A stretch of DNA of 64,000 nucleotides. Origin: a virus. Below are positions 44,775-53,266 of this stretch, piece by piece. The position numbers and the translations under genes were made by a program. The stretch is from IMG/VR virus record IMGVR_UViG_3300003690_000002, positions 62,001-126,000 of that record. One strand, written 5' to 3'. Each line of letters opens with the position of its first letter. The stretch's first letter is position 1. Under the pieces are notes generated by a model. The model searched no databases. It worked only from the letters and a program-made list of their open reading frames with translations, and was not told the origin of the DNA.

Positions 44775-45935
44775 TTATTTAGTCCATAATTTTTTAAGTT
44801 TTGTATAAATTTCTTTATTGTGCCATTCGCTGAGAGGTTCATGTTCTTCTTCAGGAAAACCATTAAGTTCCTCTTCTTCATCGCGATTATATGCAGGCTC
44901 TAGCCCTTTGCCTAAACCTGGGTGTTCTCCGTAGTCCTCAAGCTCTTTTCGACCAGGATATGGTGTATCTTTTTCGAATTCTGCCTCTTCTGGGTTTTCT
45001 ACTGGCTCATCTTCGACTTCTTGAAGATCTTTAACAAAATATTGGAGTAAGCTTTTTGCCTCTTCTGGAGAAAATCCTGCTTTTACTAATTTATCATATC
45101 CGTTCTTAACATCTCCTTTTTCTGGAGGTGCAATTTTATCCTGTTTCATTTCTTGCTCGCCTGGTTGCTCTTCTTTAATGTCTTCTAGAAATTCTAAAAC
45201 TGCTTCTTCAATAATTTCTTTGATATCCACTGATTCGCTAACTTCTTTTTCCCTGTTGCTAGGATTGTGAGCTAATTTTGAAGCTGGGCTCATTGGATGT
45301 TCTTCTTGTTCTTCTACTTCTTCTTCATCATCATCTTTTTCTTCTTCATCATATGTAATGAGTTCAGTTTTATAATCATCATGCCAAGAGGCTCCACCTC
45401 TTTCTTCGGCTAAGTTAAAGTTATTTAAATTAAACTTCTTTGCTAGAGCGGCACTTAGTTTTTTATTTCTTTCTGTCATTAGAGACATAATATCATTTCT
45501 CCCATTGTTGTAATTAGTTTCTTGCATTGCCATCTTCCTTGTGTCTTCCCAATCTCTAAAAATAATATTTCCTTGTAAATAGGCTTCTTTTTCCATATTT
45601 CTTAAATGAGTATTATTTTGTGCATATCCTTCTTCAGCGGCAATATCCCCAGCAAGCTTGCCTTCACAATTCTGAGAGTGGTGTACTAATTCATGTGAAA
45701 ATGATCTTAAAATATCTTTTGGATGTCGTTTATCAACATATATAACAATTGTATATGTCGATGGGTTGTAATACCCTGTCTTTCCAAGAGTTTTTTTTGC
45801 ATTTTCAATATCTGAATTGAATACAAGTTCGGGACGTTTATCAAAGCCTAATTGTTTTTTTGCATAAGGATAAAAATCTTTTACTAATGATTCAAGTTCA
45901 GAAATGTCTTTTTTTGCATTATTTTGAATATTCAT
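44775..45935 (-). CDS. HExxH metallopeptidase-like protein with acidic repeats
   Basis: 386 residues. F-S-H-E-L-V-H-H-S-Q-N near residue 83 is a zincin HExxH helix, with E-K-E-A-Y-L about 35 residues later as a plausible third-ligand helix. A Glu/Asp-rich middle (residues 195-300) follows, and the C-terminus has W-H-N-K-E-I-Y-T-K-L-K-K-L. The start overlaps the upstream gene by 17 bp. Likely a virion or capsid-maturation-related peptidase; the substrate is unknown. Confidence 0.7.
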   Translation of the reverse strand: MNIQNNAKKDISELESLVKDFYPYAKKQLGFDKRPELVFNSDIENAKKTLGKTGYYNPSTYTIVIYVDKRHPKDILRSFSHELVHHSQNCEGKLAGDIAAEEGYAQNNTHLRNMEKEAYLQGNIIFRDWEDTRKMAMQETNYNNGRNDIMSLMTERNKKLSAALAKKFNLNNFNLAEERGGASWHDDYKTELITYDEEEKDDDEEEVEEQEEHPMSPASKLAHNPSNREKEVSESVDIKEIIEEAVLEFLEDIKEEQPGEQEMKQDKIAPPEKGDVKNGYDKLVKAGFSPEEAKSLLQYFVKDLQEVEDEPVENPEEAEFEKDTPYPGRKELEDYGEHPGLGKGLEPAYNRDEEEELNGFPEEEHEPLSEWHNKEIYTKLKKLWTK

Positions 45936-47445
45936 GGTAAAAATATTCCATTAATTTATCTTTCTTCAAGACAAGAGCTTCCTTAACAACTCTTTTTAAC
46001 TGATCTTCTTTTAATCTTTTAGTTGATTTTCCAACATTATATTCCGAAGCTATCCATTTTGCCATCAATTTTGGTAAATTTTTAGCTTGATTTGGGCTCA
46101 ATAAACCAACACCTAGTGGTAACTCTTTCATTTGCGCACCTGTGGCTACAATTGGTTTACCAACTTTTCCACTTTCTGGTTTATATTCTTGCTCTCCCGT
46201 GCCATATTTAAAAATCATATTTTGTATACTTTTTCTAAAAGTTCCATCTGATAATTCTTTTTCTATTGCTTTTAAACCACGTACATCTTCTGTTGTATCT
46301 TGTGTTGGTTCTTCATCTGGTGCTTGTGTAGTTTCTTTCTCTGGCGGTTCTGTGGGTTTGAGCGGGGTGGGACCTCGTTCTCCAATTCTTTTTACTTCTT
46401 CTCCGGCACCATGTTTGTCTGATAAATATTTTGCAACCATTTCTGCTAAATTTCTAGCCATTGATCTAGTGATTTTTCCGACCCCATACGGTTGTTTTCC
46501 ATCTCGCTGTTGAACGTGAACGAAAGGACCGCTTTCCGAGGGTCCTCTTTTGGGCATATTTACTTGATCTTCTGTACCATACTTTCTAAAAACCTGATAT
46601 AATTTGTCTCTAAAAGATCCTGTCTCTAAATCGTTGGAGATTTTTTCTGGTGCTTCTTCTTCGCCCTCGCCTTCTTCTTCCCCGGTTTCTTTCCCGATAT
46701 CTCCCGTTGTTAGTATGTTTTGCAAATTTCCAACCGTTAAATCCCCACCTTGGCTTAGTTGATTAATGTTTTGTGAAACTTGTTGAACTGTTATGTTCGG
46801 ATCTCCACCTCGGGCGGCGGCAACAAGTGCTATAATTTGATCAAAAGATGGAGTCCCAGCGCCACCGCCGTTGCCGTTGTCACCCTGATCAGGGCTAGGA
46901 GCGCCCCCCCCACCTGTTCCTTTTGGCACTTGACCAATATATTTTATAAATTGCATTGGTCTTTTATTCTTGACAACATGATCCATATAGAAATTTATTC
47001 TATCTTCTTTTGACTGTCCTAGTTTATTAGCCCAAGTATTCCACTTTTCTAGAGAATCTCCACGAGGGAGCCTATATTCAAAATTTGGATAGCGAGTCTT
47101 TTCAGCTTGATCCATTCCGTATTTTGGGTCATCTGGGTTTAAATCTCCAGATTGCATCCTTTGTTCTATTTCACTTTTAATATCATCGACTGTGATATTT
47201 TTTGACTCGTCACCAATGGGATCTCCTTTTTTAAATTTTTTAAAAATCTTTGCATATCCCTGTGCTTCAACATCCTCACCACCGTCACCAGCGCCGCCGA
47301 GGGCTAATTCCGGTGCGCCATATTTTTTTGCCGCAAGACCTCCTTTGGCATAACCAAGACGCTGACCAGCTATAGCTTCTTTTAAAGGTAGAGAGTATTC
47401 TAAAATTGCTTTTTTTATTTTTTCTCTAAGTGATTGCTTAAGCAT
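45919..47445 (-). CDS. Virion-like protein with internal duplication
   Basis: 508 residues. Two copies of a ~75-residue unit: one about residues 270-350 (F-R-D-K-L-Y-Q-V-F-R-K-Y-G-T) and one about 395-475 (F-R-K-S-I-Q-N-M-I-F-K-Y-G-T), each ending with a Y-G-V-G-K-I or L-G-V-G-L-L and an A-x-x-L-P/A-x-x-M-A-K motif. The N-terminus (M-L-K-Q-S-L-R-E-K-I-K-K-A-I-L-E-Y) is a tag-like helix ending in L-K-E. Gly/Asp-rich low-complexity linkers. Function unknown; location and composition suggest a packaged or structural protein. Confidence 0.7.
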   Translation of the reverse strand: MLKQSLREKIKKAILEYSLPLKEAIAGQRLGYAKGGLAAKKYGAPELALGGAGDGGEDVEAQGYAKIFKKFKKGDPIGDESKNITVDDIKSEIEQRMQSGDLNPDDPKYGMDQAEKTRYPNFEYRLPRGDSLEKWNTWANKLGQSKEDRINFYMDHVVKNKRPMQFIKYIGQVPKGTGGGGAPSPDQGDNGNGGGAGTPSFDQIIALVAAARGGDPNITVQQVSQNINQLSQGGDLTVGNLQNILTTGDIGKETGEEEGEGEEEAPEKISNDLETGSFRDKLYQVFRKYGTEDQVNMPKRGPSESGPFVHVQQRDGKQPYGVGKITRSMARNLAEMVAKYLSDKHGAGEEVKRIGERGPTPLKPTEPPEKETTQAPDEEPTQDTTEDVRGLKAIEKELSDGTFRKSIQNMIFKYGTGEQEYKPESGKVGKPIVATGAQMKELPLGVGLLSPNQAKNLPKLMAKWIASEYNVGKSTKRLKEDQLKRVVKEALVLKKDKLMEYFYHEYSK

Positions 47446-47478
47446 GCCAATATATCCTATATTTATGTAGAATTATAT

Positions 47479-47488
47479 TATAAATAGT
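47479..47488 (-). promoter_or_regulatory. ACTATTTATA motif upstream of the 508-residue gene
   Basis: On the minus strand ACTATTTATA lies 34-43 bp before the ATG at 47445. The same string lies at 51629-51638 and 58404-58413, and a one-base variant (ACTATTTATT) at 61326-61335, each 11-37 bp before a gene start. It looks like a shared promoter element, perhaps for the gp55-like sigma factor; it is the reverse complement of the T4 late box TATAAATA, which is a caution. Confidence 0.4.
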
Positions 47489-47530
47489 ATATTATACCTT
47501 TAACGCTAGAAAATTTAATCATTGTTTTTT

Positions 47531-47725
47531 CTAATCTGAAAGATTTGTAATATAATTTTCTAACTCTTCTTCTAAAACTTTAATTACATTTTCTAATCGT
47601 ATTAAAAGATCTCCTGGTACATCAACACCTCTTATTACAAGCTCTCTAGCTTCTCCAAGTGCCCTCTCCGCCGCTATTAAGTCTTTTTTAATTCTTACTT
47701 CCCTTAAATAAATGATATTTCCCAT
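47531..47725 (-). CDS. Hypothetical 64-residue helical protein
   Basis: Starts M-G-N-I-I-Y-L-R-E-V-R-I at 47725, overlapping the stop of the upstream gene (TAATG). A longer frame to 47788 runs through the upstream gene and lacks an RBS. Heptad-like Leu/Glu/Ile pattern. No known domain. Confidence 0.6.
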   Translation of the reverse strand: MGNIIYLREVRIKKDLIAAERALGEARELVIRGVDVPGDLLIRLENVIKVLEEELENYITNLSD

Positions 47726-47949
47726 TATATAGTTGAAACTGGCACTAATGTGAACTCCAAGCACCAGAACTCCTCTCCATCCATCCAATTGACTTTTACA
47801 TCTAACACTTTTTCATGAGGTTTAAACTCTTTAGCTATTTTAATATCAGTTATTATTCCTAAAACTTTATCAGAGTCAAATTGAACTAAATCTCCAATTT
47901 TAAATTTATTTTTTGATTTTGTTATATCTGTGTCGGTATTTATCTTCAT
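47725..47949 (-). CDS. Small SH3/KOW-like protein
   Basis: 74 residues from M-K-I-N-T-D-T-D; F-K-I-G-D-L-V-Q-F and later V-L-G-I-I-T-D-I are the beta-barrel signature of this phage's small GDLV-type proteins. A longer upstream Met inside the VWA gene is less likely. Function unknown. Confidence 0.6.
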   Translation of the reverse strand: MKINTDTDITKSKNKFKIGDLVQFDSDKVLGIITDIKIAKEFKPHEKVLDVKVNWMDGEEFWCLEFTLVPVSTI

Positions 47950-47983
47950 AGAGGTGGAGTTTCTTCTCGCATTGTAATATTCT

Positions 47984-49825
47984 CTACGGACCCTCCTCAC
48001 CACAAGCAGTTTCATTTAAAATCTCTGAGAGATATGCATATATTTCTGTTGCTGAGTTTGTTAGTTCATACCATTTTCCTAGCGCACTGGTTAAAGAAAG
48101 AGGTTCCCAACCACCTGCTTTACCAAGAAAATTATATGTTTTATAATATAATGAAGTAAATGTATAGATTGATAGTTTAGGATCTTGTTTAATCAAGTCT
48201 AATAAAATAGGTTGAGTAATATAACCATTGCCATATGCTGTCTTCCCGTTGATCGGGGCTATCGTGGGAGAATTCATATAGCTTTGTCCCTCTTCATCTG
48301 TAAAAACAATTATAACGTGATTCGCATTGGGTCGCCAACTTACCGAGAAATTTTGGAGATCAGGAACCGAGTCAACCCAAGGAATCCATTGAAGATCGGA
48401 TATTTGATAAGGCATTGAAGTTTGCGGTACAATTCCTTTCATAAGAAGATATATCATATCATAAAGCATTTCATAACCACCCTGTGTTTGAAAACCAGTA
48501 CTGGCAATTGTATTATAAAAAATATCAAAAGGCTCTAGATCAGAAACAAGAAGCGCTTTTTCACCCCACCCCAGATTATATGTGGGAGCGTATATAAAAC
48601 CCCATTTAACAGCAGATTGATCAGCGAATTCTTGTGAAAAAATGCTTAGTGCCGCTAAAACACCACTAATTTCATCTTCCATTGAACCAGAGCCGTCGAC
48701 AACAAAAATTATATCAGTATCTTGCATTTCTTTGCCATCGTCAATTAATCCATCACAATTATCATCTTGACCATTGCAAGCGTCTTTATCGTCTGGCGTT
48801 TTTTCATCGAGGCATAAATTTGGAATGAAATCATTATTACCGTCGTAGTTACCCCAATACCCGGCATCACAGATCATTTCACCAGGTAGACATATTCCAA
48901 TATTGAGAGTATCTATCGGACCGGTATAACACTCCTGAGCTAAACCCTCATCGATTAATTGGTTGCAGTTTTCATCATGATTGTTGCAAACTTCATTTTG
49001 TATGATCTGTCCAACTAGCGGATCGCACGGATTTGGTCCCGCTGTGGGGATATATGTACATAAAGCTTGGCAAGGTGACATTTGGAGCGCTTTACATTCC
49101 TCAGTAACACATTCGCACGTTTTAAAGCCTTGTCCGCACAAAAGAGGAGGTTCCTCACAAGGATATAAAACGCCAATTTGATCCCAAGTACATAAACATA
49201 GTAATTCTTCGTCAACTAACCCATCGCAATCATCGTCTTGACCATTACATACCTCCTCCTCGGGCTGTTGCGCAGTACAAAACCAACTACCATCTACACA
49301 TACGTTTAAATTTTCTTCACACGCCGTATTGCATTTTTCTATTAATCCTTCGTCTATTTTGCCATTACAATCATTGTCAAATCCGTCGCAAACTTCATCT
49401 GGGATGGGTCCGCATACATTACATGCATTTAATTGTCCCTCATCAACTAAGTCATCGCAATCATTATCAACATAATCGCAAACTTCCTCTGCTGGCTGTG
49501 GTGCATCACATGCCACAACCTTTCCTTCAACACAAAGACCATTCCCATCTCCGCATTCTGTACTACAAGGGTACTCGCCTTCATCTGTGGCACCATCACA
49601 GTCATTATCGATACCATCGCAGATTTCTTCTACGCAAGGATCACATATGCCGTATTCAAAATAACCTTTAAGGCAATAAACCTTTACAAAGCCATTAATT
49701 CCGTCTTCTGTGACACATTCTTCTTCTCTAATGACTTCATTGGTGGGAATACACTCTAAAATTTCTTCACATTCACTCATTTCGATAACTTTGTCATCAT
49801 CACAAATATCTACAATTACTTTCAT
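47984..49825 (-). CDS. Von Willebrand A protein with six MopE-type Ca-binding repeats
   Basis: 613 residues, no signal peptide. Six copies of C-x-G-x-D-N-D-C-D-G-x-x-D-E-G-type repeat (for example I-C-D-G-I-D-N-D-C-D-G and V-C-D-G-F-D-N-D-C-N-G) occupy residues about 65-365; the spaced aspartates form EF-hand-like loops. A VWA domain follows from about 372, with MIDAS D-G-S-G-S-M and later D-E-E-G. MopE repeats are characteristic of surface proteins of myxobacteria and relatives, so acquisition from such a host lineage is possible. It could be an adhesin on the virion surface or an injected Ca-binding protein. A 57-residue lipoprotein gene lies 10 bp upstream. Confidence 0.82.
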   Translation of the reverse strand: MKVIVDICDDDKVIEMSECEEILECIPTNEVIREEECVTEDGINGFVKVYCLKGYFEYGICDPCVEEICDGIDNDCDGATDEGEYPCSTECGDGNGLCVEGKVVACDAPQPAEEVCDYVDNDCDDLVDEGQLNACNVCGPIPDEVCDGFDNDCNGKIDEGLIEKCNTACEENLNVCVDGSWFCTAQQPEEEVCNGQDDDCDGLVDEELLCLCTWDQIGVLYPCEEPPLLCGQGFKTCECVTEECKALQMSPCQALCTYIPTAGPNPCDPLVGQIIQNEVCNNHDENCNQLIDEGLAQECYTGPIDTLNIGICLPGEMICDAGYWGNYDGNNDFIPNLCLDEKTPDDKDACNGQDDNCDGLIDDGKEMQDTDIIFVVDGSGSMEDEISGVLAALSIFSQEFADQSAVKWGFIYAPTYNLGWGEKALLVSDLEPFDIFYNTIASTGFQTQGGYEMLYDMIYLLMKGIVPQTSMPYQISDLQWIPWVDSVPDLQNFSVSWRPNANHVIIVFTDEEGQSYMNSPTIAPINGKTAYGNGYITQPILLDLIKQDPKLSIYTFTSLYYKTYNFLGKAGGWEPLSLTSALGKWYELTNSATEIYAYLSEILNETACGEEGP

Positions 49826-49835
49826 GCGCCAAACT

Positions 49836-50009
49836 TCATTTAAAGGGGGACAATAATAATACTATTATAGCGTCGGAAGGGGTATATAAGACTACATCAG
49901 GGAGATTATATACAATTGGCTGCGAATTTCCGACACCTCCGCCATGATTTTTACTACATGACACTAGAAATGTTAAAAATAGTAGTAAAAAGTACTTTTT
50001 ATAGGTCAT
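49836..50009 (-). CDS. 57-residue lipoprotein
   Basis: Frame M-T-Y-K-K-Y-F-L-L-L-F-L-T-F to L-V-S-C-S: a short signal segment ending in an L-V-S-C lipobox near residue 17, then Gly-rich and hydrophobic residues. The stop is 10 bp before the VWA start. Likely an inner/outer membrane lipoprotein. Short ORF, but the lipobox and position support it. Confidence 0.6.
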   Translation of the reverse strand: MTYKKYFLLLFLTFLVSCSKNHGGGVGNSQPIVYNLPDVVLYTPSDAIIVLLLSPFK

Positions 50010-50087
50010 ATTATAATTATATCAAACAATTATTTAAAATTAAAAACAAATGTTTTTTCCAGATATCCGGGCGAGAAAATAAAAAAA

Positions 50088-50429
50088 TTATGTTCTTTTT
50101 GGTATTGTAGTGAATTTTACGCCTAAAATTCTATCTCCCTCTTCATCTTTAATCTTTAATATTTTTGATCTTAAATAATCTCTATATGTGGCTATTGGTA
50201 TGTTTTTTGGCATGAATCTAACAGTTAAAACTGTTATTTTTTGAGTTGGACCGGTCTTTCTCGTCGCTGCCTCTGATTTGACAATTGTAACCCCATCAAT
50301 TGCCCTTATTTTGTTAAAAACGCTTGCATATAATGCCAAATCTTTAGAATATTTTATTAATATCTCTATTTCAAAGTGTTTTTCTTCCTCAAAGAGGTAT
50401 TTCTGCCAATTTTCAAATAATTTTTCCAA
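50088..50429 (-). CDS. Tagged protein with ferredoxin-like body
   Basis: 113 residues. TTG start at 50429, giving M-E-K-L-F-E-N-W-Q-K-Y-L-F-E-E; the L-F-E after residue 12 fits the proposed (L/I)-x-E tag cleavage. The body has two beta-alpha-beta-like units (I-E-I-L-I-K-Y and I-T-V-L-T-V-R-F), an ACT/ferredoxin-like pattern. Function unknown. Confidence 0.7.
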   Translation of the reverse strand: MEKLFENWQKYLFEEEKHFEIEILIKYSKDLALYASVFNKIRAIDGVTIVKSEAATRKTGPTQKITVLTVRFMPKNIPIATYRDYLRSKILKIKDEEGDRILGVKFTTIPKRT

Positions 50430-50440
50430 AATAATTGTTC

Positions 50441-50653
50441 TTAAAGGTCAATTATGACCACTCCATCTGTTTTTTCATCTTTTTTTTCTTGTGTGGGTGG
50501 GATTTGTAAGTTTTCTAACATTGGAAGTCGTAAAAAATCTTGTTCTTGATCAATATTCTGCTTTTCTTGTTCTTCTTGCTCTTTTTTGATCAAAATATTG
50601 ATTAAATTTAGATCATTTATATCAATATCCCATATTTTTGGATTAAATGGCAT
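50441..50653 (-). CDS. Hypothetical 70-residue protein
   Basis: Starts M-P-F-N-P-K-I-W-D with AGGAG upstream. Glu/Gln-rich middle and a short hydrophobic end V-V-I-I-D-L. Not recognised. It lies between two tagged genes but is untagged. Confidence 0.6.
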   Translation of the reverse strand: MPFNPKIWDIDINDLNLINILIKKEQEEQEKQNIDQEQDFLRLPMLENLQIPPTQEKKDEKTDGVVIIDL

Positions 50654-50715
50654 TTCTATTACTCCTATATTAGTAATTAGTACCAGTTACTTGTCATATG
50701 TTCTTTTTATTGAAT

Positions 50716-51411
50716 TTATGTTCCTTGAAATCCCGGAGGGGCTGTTTTTGAGCGCTCGTAAGAAGGTTTTTTAATATATGGAGGATTTTTTGACCTATTT
50801 CCACCCATGCCAATATTTTTTTTCTTTGATTTTTCGTGCCCTTTCTTAACTGAAGCTTGATAATCTTCATCTAATTCTTGCAAAGCTAAATGTATTGCTT
50901 TTTTTTGATCGGGGAGAAGACCTCTAAATCCGTCTATCTCATGAATATCTACCCATTCATATTCTAAATTCTCTTCTAAATCAAGATCTATTGCCCCGGA
51001 ATACCTGTCTGTTTTGAAATAAGCTACATTTTTATGTTTTTTAACAAGCTCTAATTGACTAATTTCCAAATTTGTTTCTTCTTTAACCTCTCTTTTGCCA
51101 CCTGTTGCTACATTTTCACCTTTTTTAACATGACCTCCGGGGAGATCCCAATCATGATTCTTGTCAGCACGCTTTAAAAGTAAAAATTGCTTCTTCTCAT
51201 TAAAAATAATAACTTTTGAGACCTCATTTGTATCACCACCCTCCTCTGGAAATCTAGTTTCAGAATCAGGCACAGAAGAAGCATCAGCATATTGCCAAGA
51301 CTCTTCTCCCGAGCCTCCATATTTTAATGGATCCCTATATTTCCAGTTTCCTGTGGACTCTGGCTGTTCTTTTATGTATTTTCGCCAACTCTCAATCAAT
51401 AATTTCATCAT
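50716..51411 (-). CDS. Tagged Nudix hydrolase
   Basis: 231 residues. Tag M-M-K-L-L-I-E-S-W-R-K-Y-I-K-E then Gln, with I-K-E as the site. The Nudix box G-H-V-K-K-G-E-N-V-A-T-G-G-K-R-E-V-K-E-E-T has the complete G-x5-E-x7-R-E-V-x-E-E-x-G-like pattern, with metal-binding Glu residues; a Tyr/Gly-rich end follows. Nudix enzymes hydrolyse nucleoside diphosphate derivatives, including NAD, caps and (p)ppGpp. With a tag it may act on host metabolites right after infection. Confidence 0.82.
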   Translation of the reverse strand: MMKLLIESWRKYIKEQPESTGNWKYRDPLKYGGSGEESWQYADASSVPDSETRFPEEGGDTNEVSKVIIFNEKKQFLLLKRADKNHDWDLPGGHVKKGENVATGGKREVKEETNLEISQLELVKKHKNVAYFKTDRYSGAIDLDLEENLEYEWVDIHEIDGFRGLLPDQKKAIHLALQELDEDYQASVKKGHEKSKKKNIGMGGNRSKNPPYIKKPSYERSKTAPPGFQGT

Positions 51412-51435
51412 ATTTTTTCCTCACTAAAACCAATA

Positions 51436-51609
51436 TTAGGGTTTAAAAAACCCCCAGTCACCATTAGCTCTATACATCTCATCCCAGAGCATATCTTCAA
51501 CCTCTTTTATATGATCTTCATTGAGGAAATCTTTCATCTCGGCTAAATTGTCAAATGCTTCAGTAATATTTAATTTACCTTTTTCATATTCAATACAAAT
51601 CAAACACAT
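51436..51609 (-). CDS. Hypothetical 57-residue acidic protein
   Basis: Frame M-C-L-I-C-I-E-Y-E-K-G-K to W-G-F-F-K-P. GGAGAG lies before the ATG. A conserved-looking ACTATTTATA motif lies 20-29 bp upstream. Acidic helical; Cys-x-x-Cys near the N-terminus. Function unknown. Confidence 0.6.
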   Translation of the reverse strand: MCLICIEYEKGKLNITEAFDNLAEMKDFLNEDHIKEVEDMLWDEMYRANGDWGFFKP

Positions 51610-51628
51610 TATAACTCTCCTCTTTGTT

Positions 51629-51638
51629 TATAAATAGT
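51629..51638 (-). promoter_or_regulatory. ACTATTTATA motif upstream of 51609 gene
   Basis: See the copy at 47479. Here it is 20-29 bp upstream of the ATG, with GGAGAG between. Confidence 0.4.
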
Positions 51639-51838
51639 TATTTGTTTTTCATATCTCTTATCAATCTATTAAAGCGTTTATCTTGGCTTTTCAATGCGCG
51701 GACTTGACCATTGAGAAAAGAAATTTCCAGTTCAAGACTGTTTAATCTAGATTCCATTGTATAATAAAGACCCGCCATCACACAAGTTGTTGTAATAATT
51801 AAAATAAGTGTTTTAAAATCGATTTTTAGTTTATCCAT
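51638..51838 (-). CDS. Small membrane/coiled-coil protein
   Basis: 66 residues. One membrane span (about residues 10-27, I-L-I-I-T-T-T-C-V-M-A-G-L) then a coiled coil rich in Leu/Glu/Arg. The layout resembles spanin or membrane-anchored regulators; nothing specific. Confidence 0.6.
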   Translation of the reverse strand: MDKLKIDFKTLILIITTTCVMAGLYYTMESRLNSLELEISFLNGQVRALKSQDKRFNRLIRDMKNK

Positions 51839-51843
51839 TAACC

Positions 51844-52431
51844 TTATATCCCCTCATATAAATCAACGTATTCTTCCCAATCTTCTTCCGGGTCAAACGG
51901 TTTAACATCCGGCTCTGTTATTTCAGGCTTTTCAGGTGTTTTTTCAATAATTTTATTAGAAAATTGTTGCAAAGTTGACATATTTTGCTTAAAAAACACG
52001 AAAAAGAAGGGATTTTCATCACCTTCGTACTTAAATTCCTCTTTTTTTTCTTTAAATACCCCAAATTTATTATTTTTTGGTATAAATTTTTTCCAAACTC
52101 GAACTGCATCTGGGCTAGTTTCGTAGCTATCTGGTGAAAGACCTTTTTCTCCTGCCAATTCTAGAGCCATTAAGTACATGATTGTACCCACCCTTTCGCT
52201 ATTCTTGGGAGAAGATGACCACGATACTTCCCAATTAGGTACATCTATGCGTTTTTCAATAGAAATATAGGCATTTGTACCACTTTTTTTACTTGCTACT
52301 GGTTCTTTTGTGCTTATATCAAGTATATTTATGGTTATATCTTTTGAAGATTTTGTGATGTGATAAAAAAAATCATATGGGCTCTTATTCATATTTCTAT
52401 ATTCTCGCCAATTTTCAAGTAGGAGTTTCAT
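51844..52431 (-). CDS. Tagged protein with acetyltransferase-like domain
   Basis: 195 residues. Tag M-K-L-L-L-E-N-W-R-E-Y followed by R-N-M-N-K, so the (L/I)-x-E site is not obvious here. The centre (V-G-T-I-M-Y-L-M-A-L-E-L-A and S-P-D-A-V-R-V-W) resembles the GNAT-like domain found in many marine phage proteins (P-L-x-Y-x-x-A-x-E-x-A). Acidic Pro/Glu-rich tail. The catalytic features of an acetyltransferase are not certain. Confidence 0.65.
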   Translation of the reverse strand: MKLLLENWREYRNMNKSPYDFFYHITKSSKDITINILDISTKEPVASKKSGTNAYISIEKRIDVPNWEVSWSSSPKNSERVGTIMYLMALELAGEKGLSPDSYETSPDAVRVWKKFIPKNNKFGVFKEKKEEFKYEGDENPFFFVFFKQNMSTLQQFSNKIIEKTPEKPEITEPDVKPFDPEEDWEEYVDLYEGI

Positions 52432-52637
52432 TTATTTTCTCTCTTAATAGTATGTTTATTCCACTTTTGTAATTTTTTAATTAAATTCTCAAGGTTCCAT
52501 TTTCTTGGAACACAACACATTGGGAAAATAGCATGCAATAAAAAAACAATACCTCTAAATATTAAAACTAAACCAACTTTGCTAGCAAAAATTAAATGGC
52601 TCAAATAAGTTTCATTATTTTTCTTAAAATGATTCAT
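52428..52637 (-). CDS. DUF6356-like small membrane protein
   Basis: 69 residues. E-T-Y-L-S-H-L then a hydrophobic V-G-L-V-L-I-F-R-G-I-V-F-L-L and H-A-I-F-P-M fits the DUF6356 pattern (Y-L-x-H, then L-x-H-A-x-F-P). A basic Lys/Arg end follows. Overlaps its neighbours by 4 bp on each side. Function unknown. Confidence 0.65.
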   Translation of the reverse strand: MNHFKKNNETYLSHLIFASKVGLVLIFRGIVFLLHAIFPMCCVPRKWNLENLIKKLQKWNKHTIKRENK

Positions 52638-53266
52638 ACTTTAACTAGTTCTTTTTTTTCAAGGTCTAGTTTGTATCCAATTATTTCAGGATCAACTTCA
52701 CCTACGTTAAAAAAATCAAAACCAGGCAATATTGCTATTTTTTGTTCTGGAAAGGATCCTCTTTTTATAAAATAGCTAGCTTGACCTATAACTTCTGTAA
52801 ACAATGCTCCTGCGGCTTTAGGAGGGACCGTTTTCATATGTCCATTATATGCTGCTATTTCTCCTTGTAATGTAAAATCTGCACCTCTTTGACAGTGTGT
52901 CATGTAATCGTGTACTGCTCGTGTTTTTAAATTAAACTCGGGCTCAAATATAGGATGCTCCGTCCCGCCAGTCCAAATTTTTAAAACGCCATTTTGTGCG
53001 GCATCAGCGCACATTTCTTTCTCAGATGGGTAAGGATCTTCTTCTACAAACTGAACATCTACTCTAGATTGGATTCTTTGAAACATTTTATTGACAAATG
53101 GCTCTAGAGCTTCAAAAGAAGAAACTGCAGTGGGGTCAAACTCCGGAGCATTTTCATACGCTTGTGTAACTAATTCTCCATAAAGATCCCAACCATTTGG
53201 ACCAGGCTTAAGCATTAATTTTTCTGTTAATATAAATTCTCGCCAATTTTCAAGTAAAAGTTTCAT
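52634..53266 (-). CDS. Tagged protein with VHDYMTH-type phage domain
   Basis: 210 residues; start at 53266 on the shared tag repeat rather than the 10 residues longer frame. Tag M-K-L-L-L-E-N-W-R-E-F-I-L-T-E then Lys. The domain has R-A-V-H-D-Y-M-T-H-C, G-E-I-A-A-Y, and G-A-L-F-T-E-V-I-G-Q, a pattern I know from other marine phages without a function. The paired His may bind a metal. Confidence 0.7.
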   Translation of the reverse strand: MKLLLENWREFILTEKLMLKPGPNGWDLYGELVTQAYENAPEFDPTAVSSFEALEPFVNKMFQRIQSRVDVQFVEEDPYPSEKEMCADAAQNGVLKIWTGGTEHPIFEPEFNLKTRAVHDYMTHCQRGADFTLQGEIAAYNGHMKTVPPKAAGALFTEVIGQASYFIKRGSFPEQKIAILPGFDFFNVGEVDPEIIGYKLDLEKKELVKV

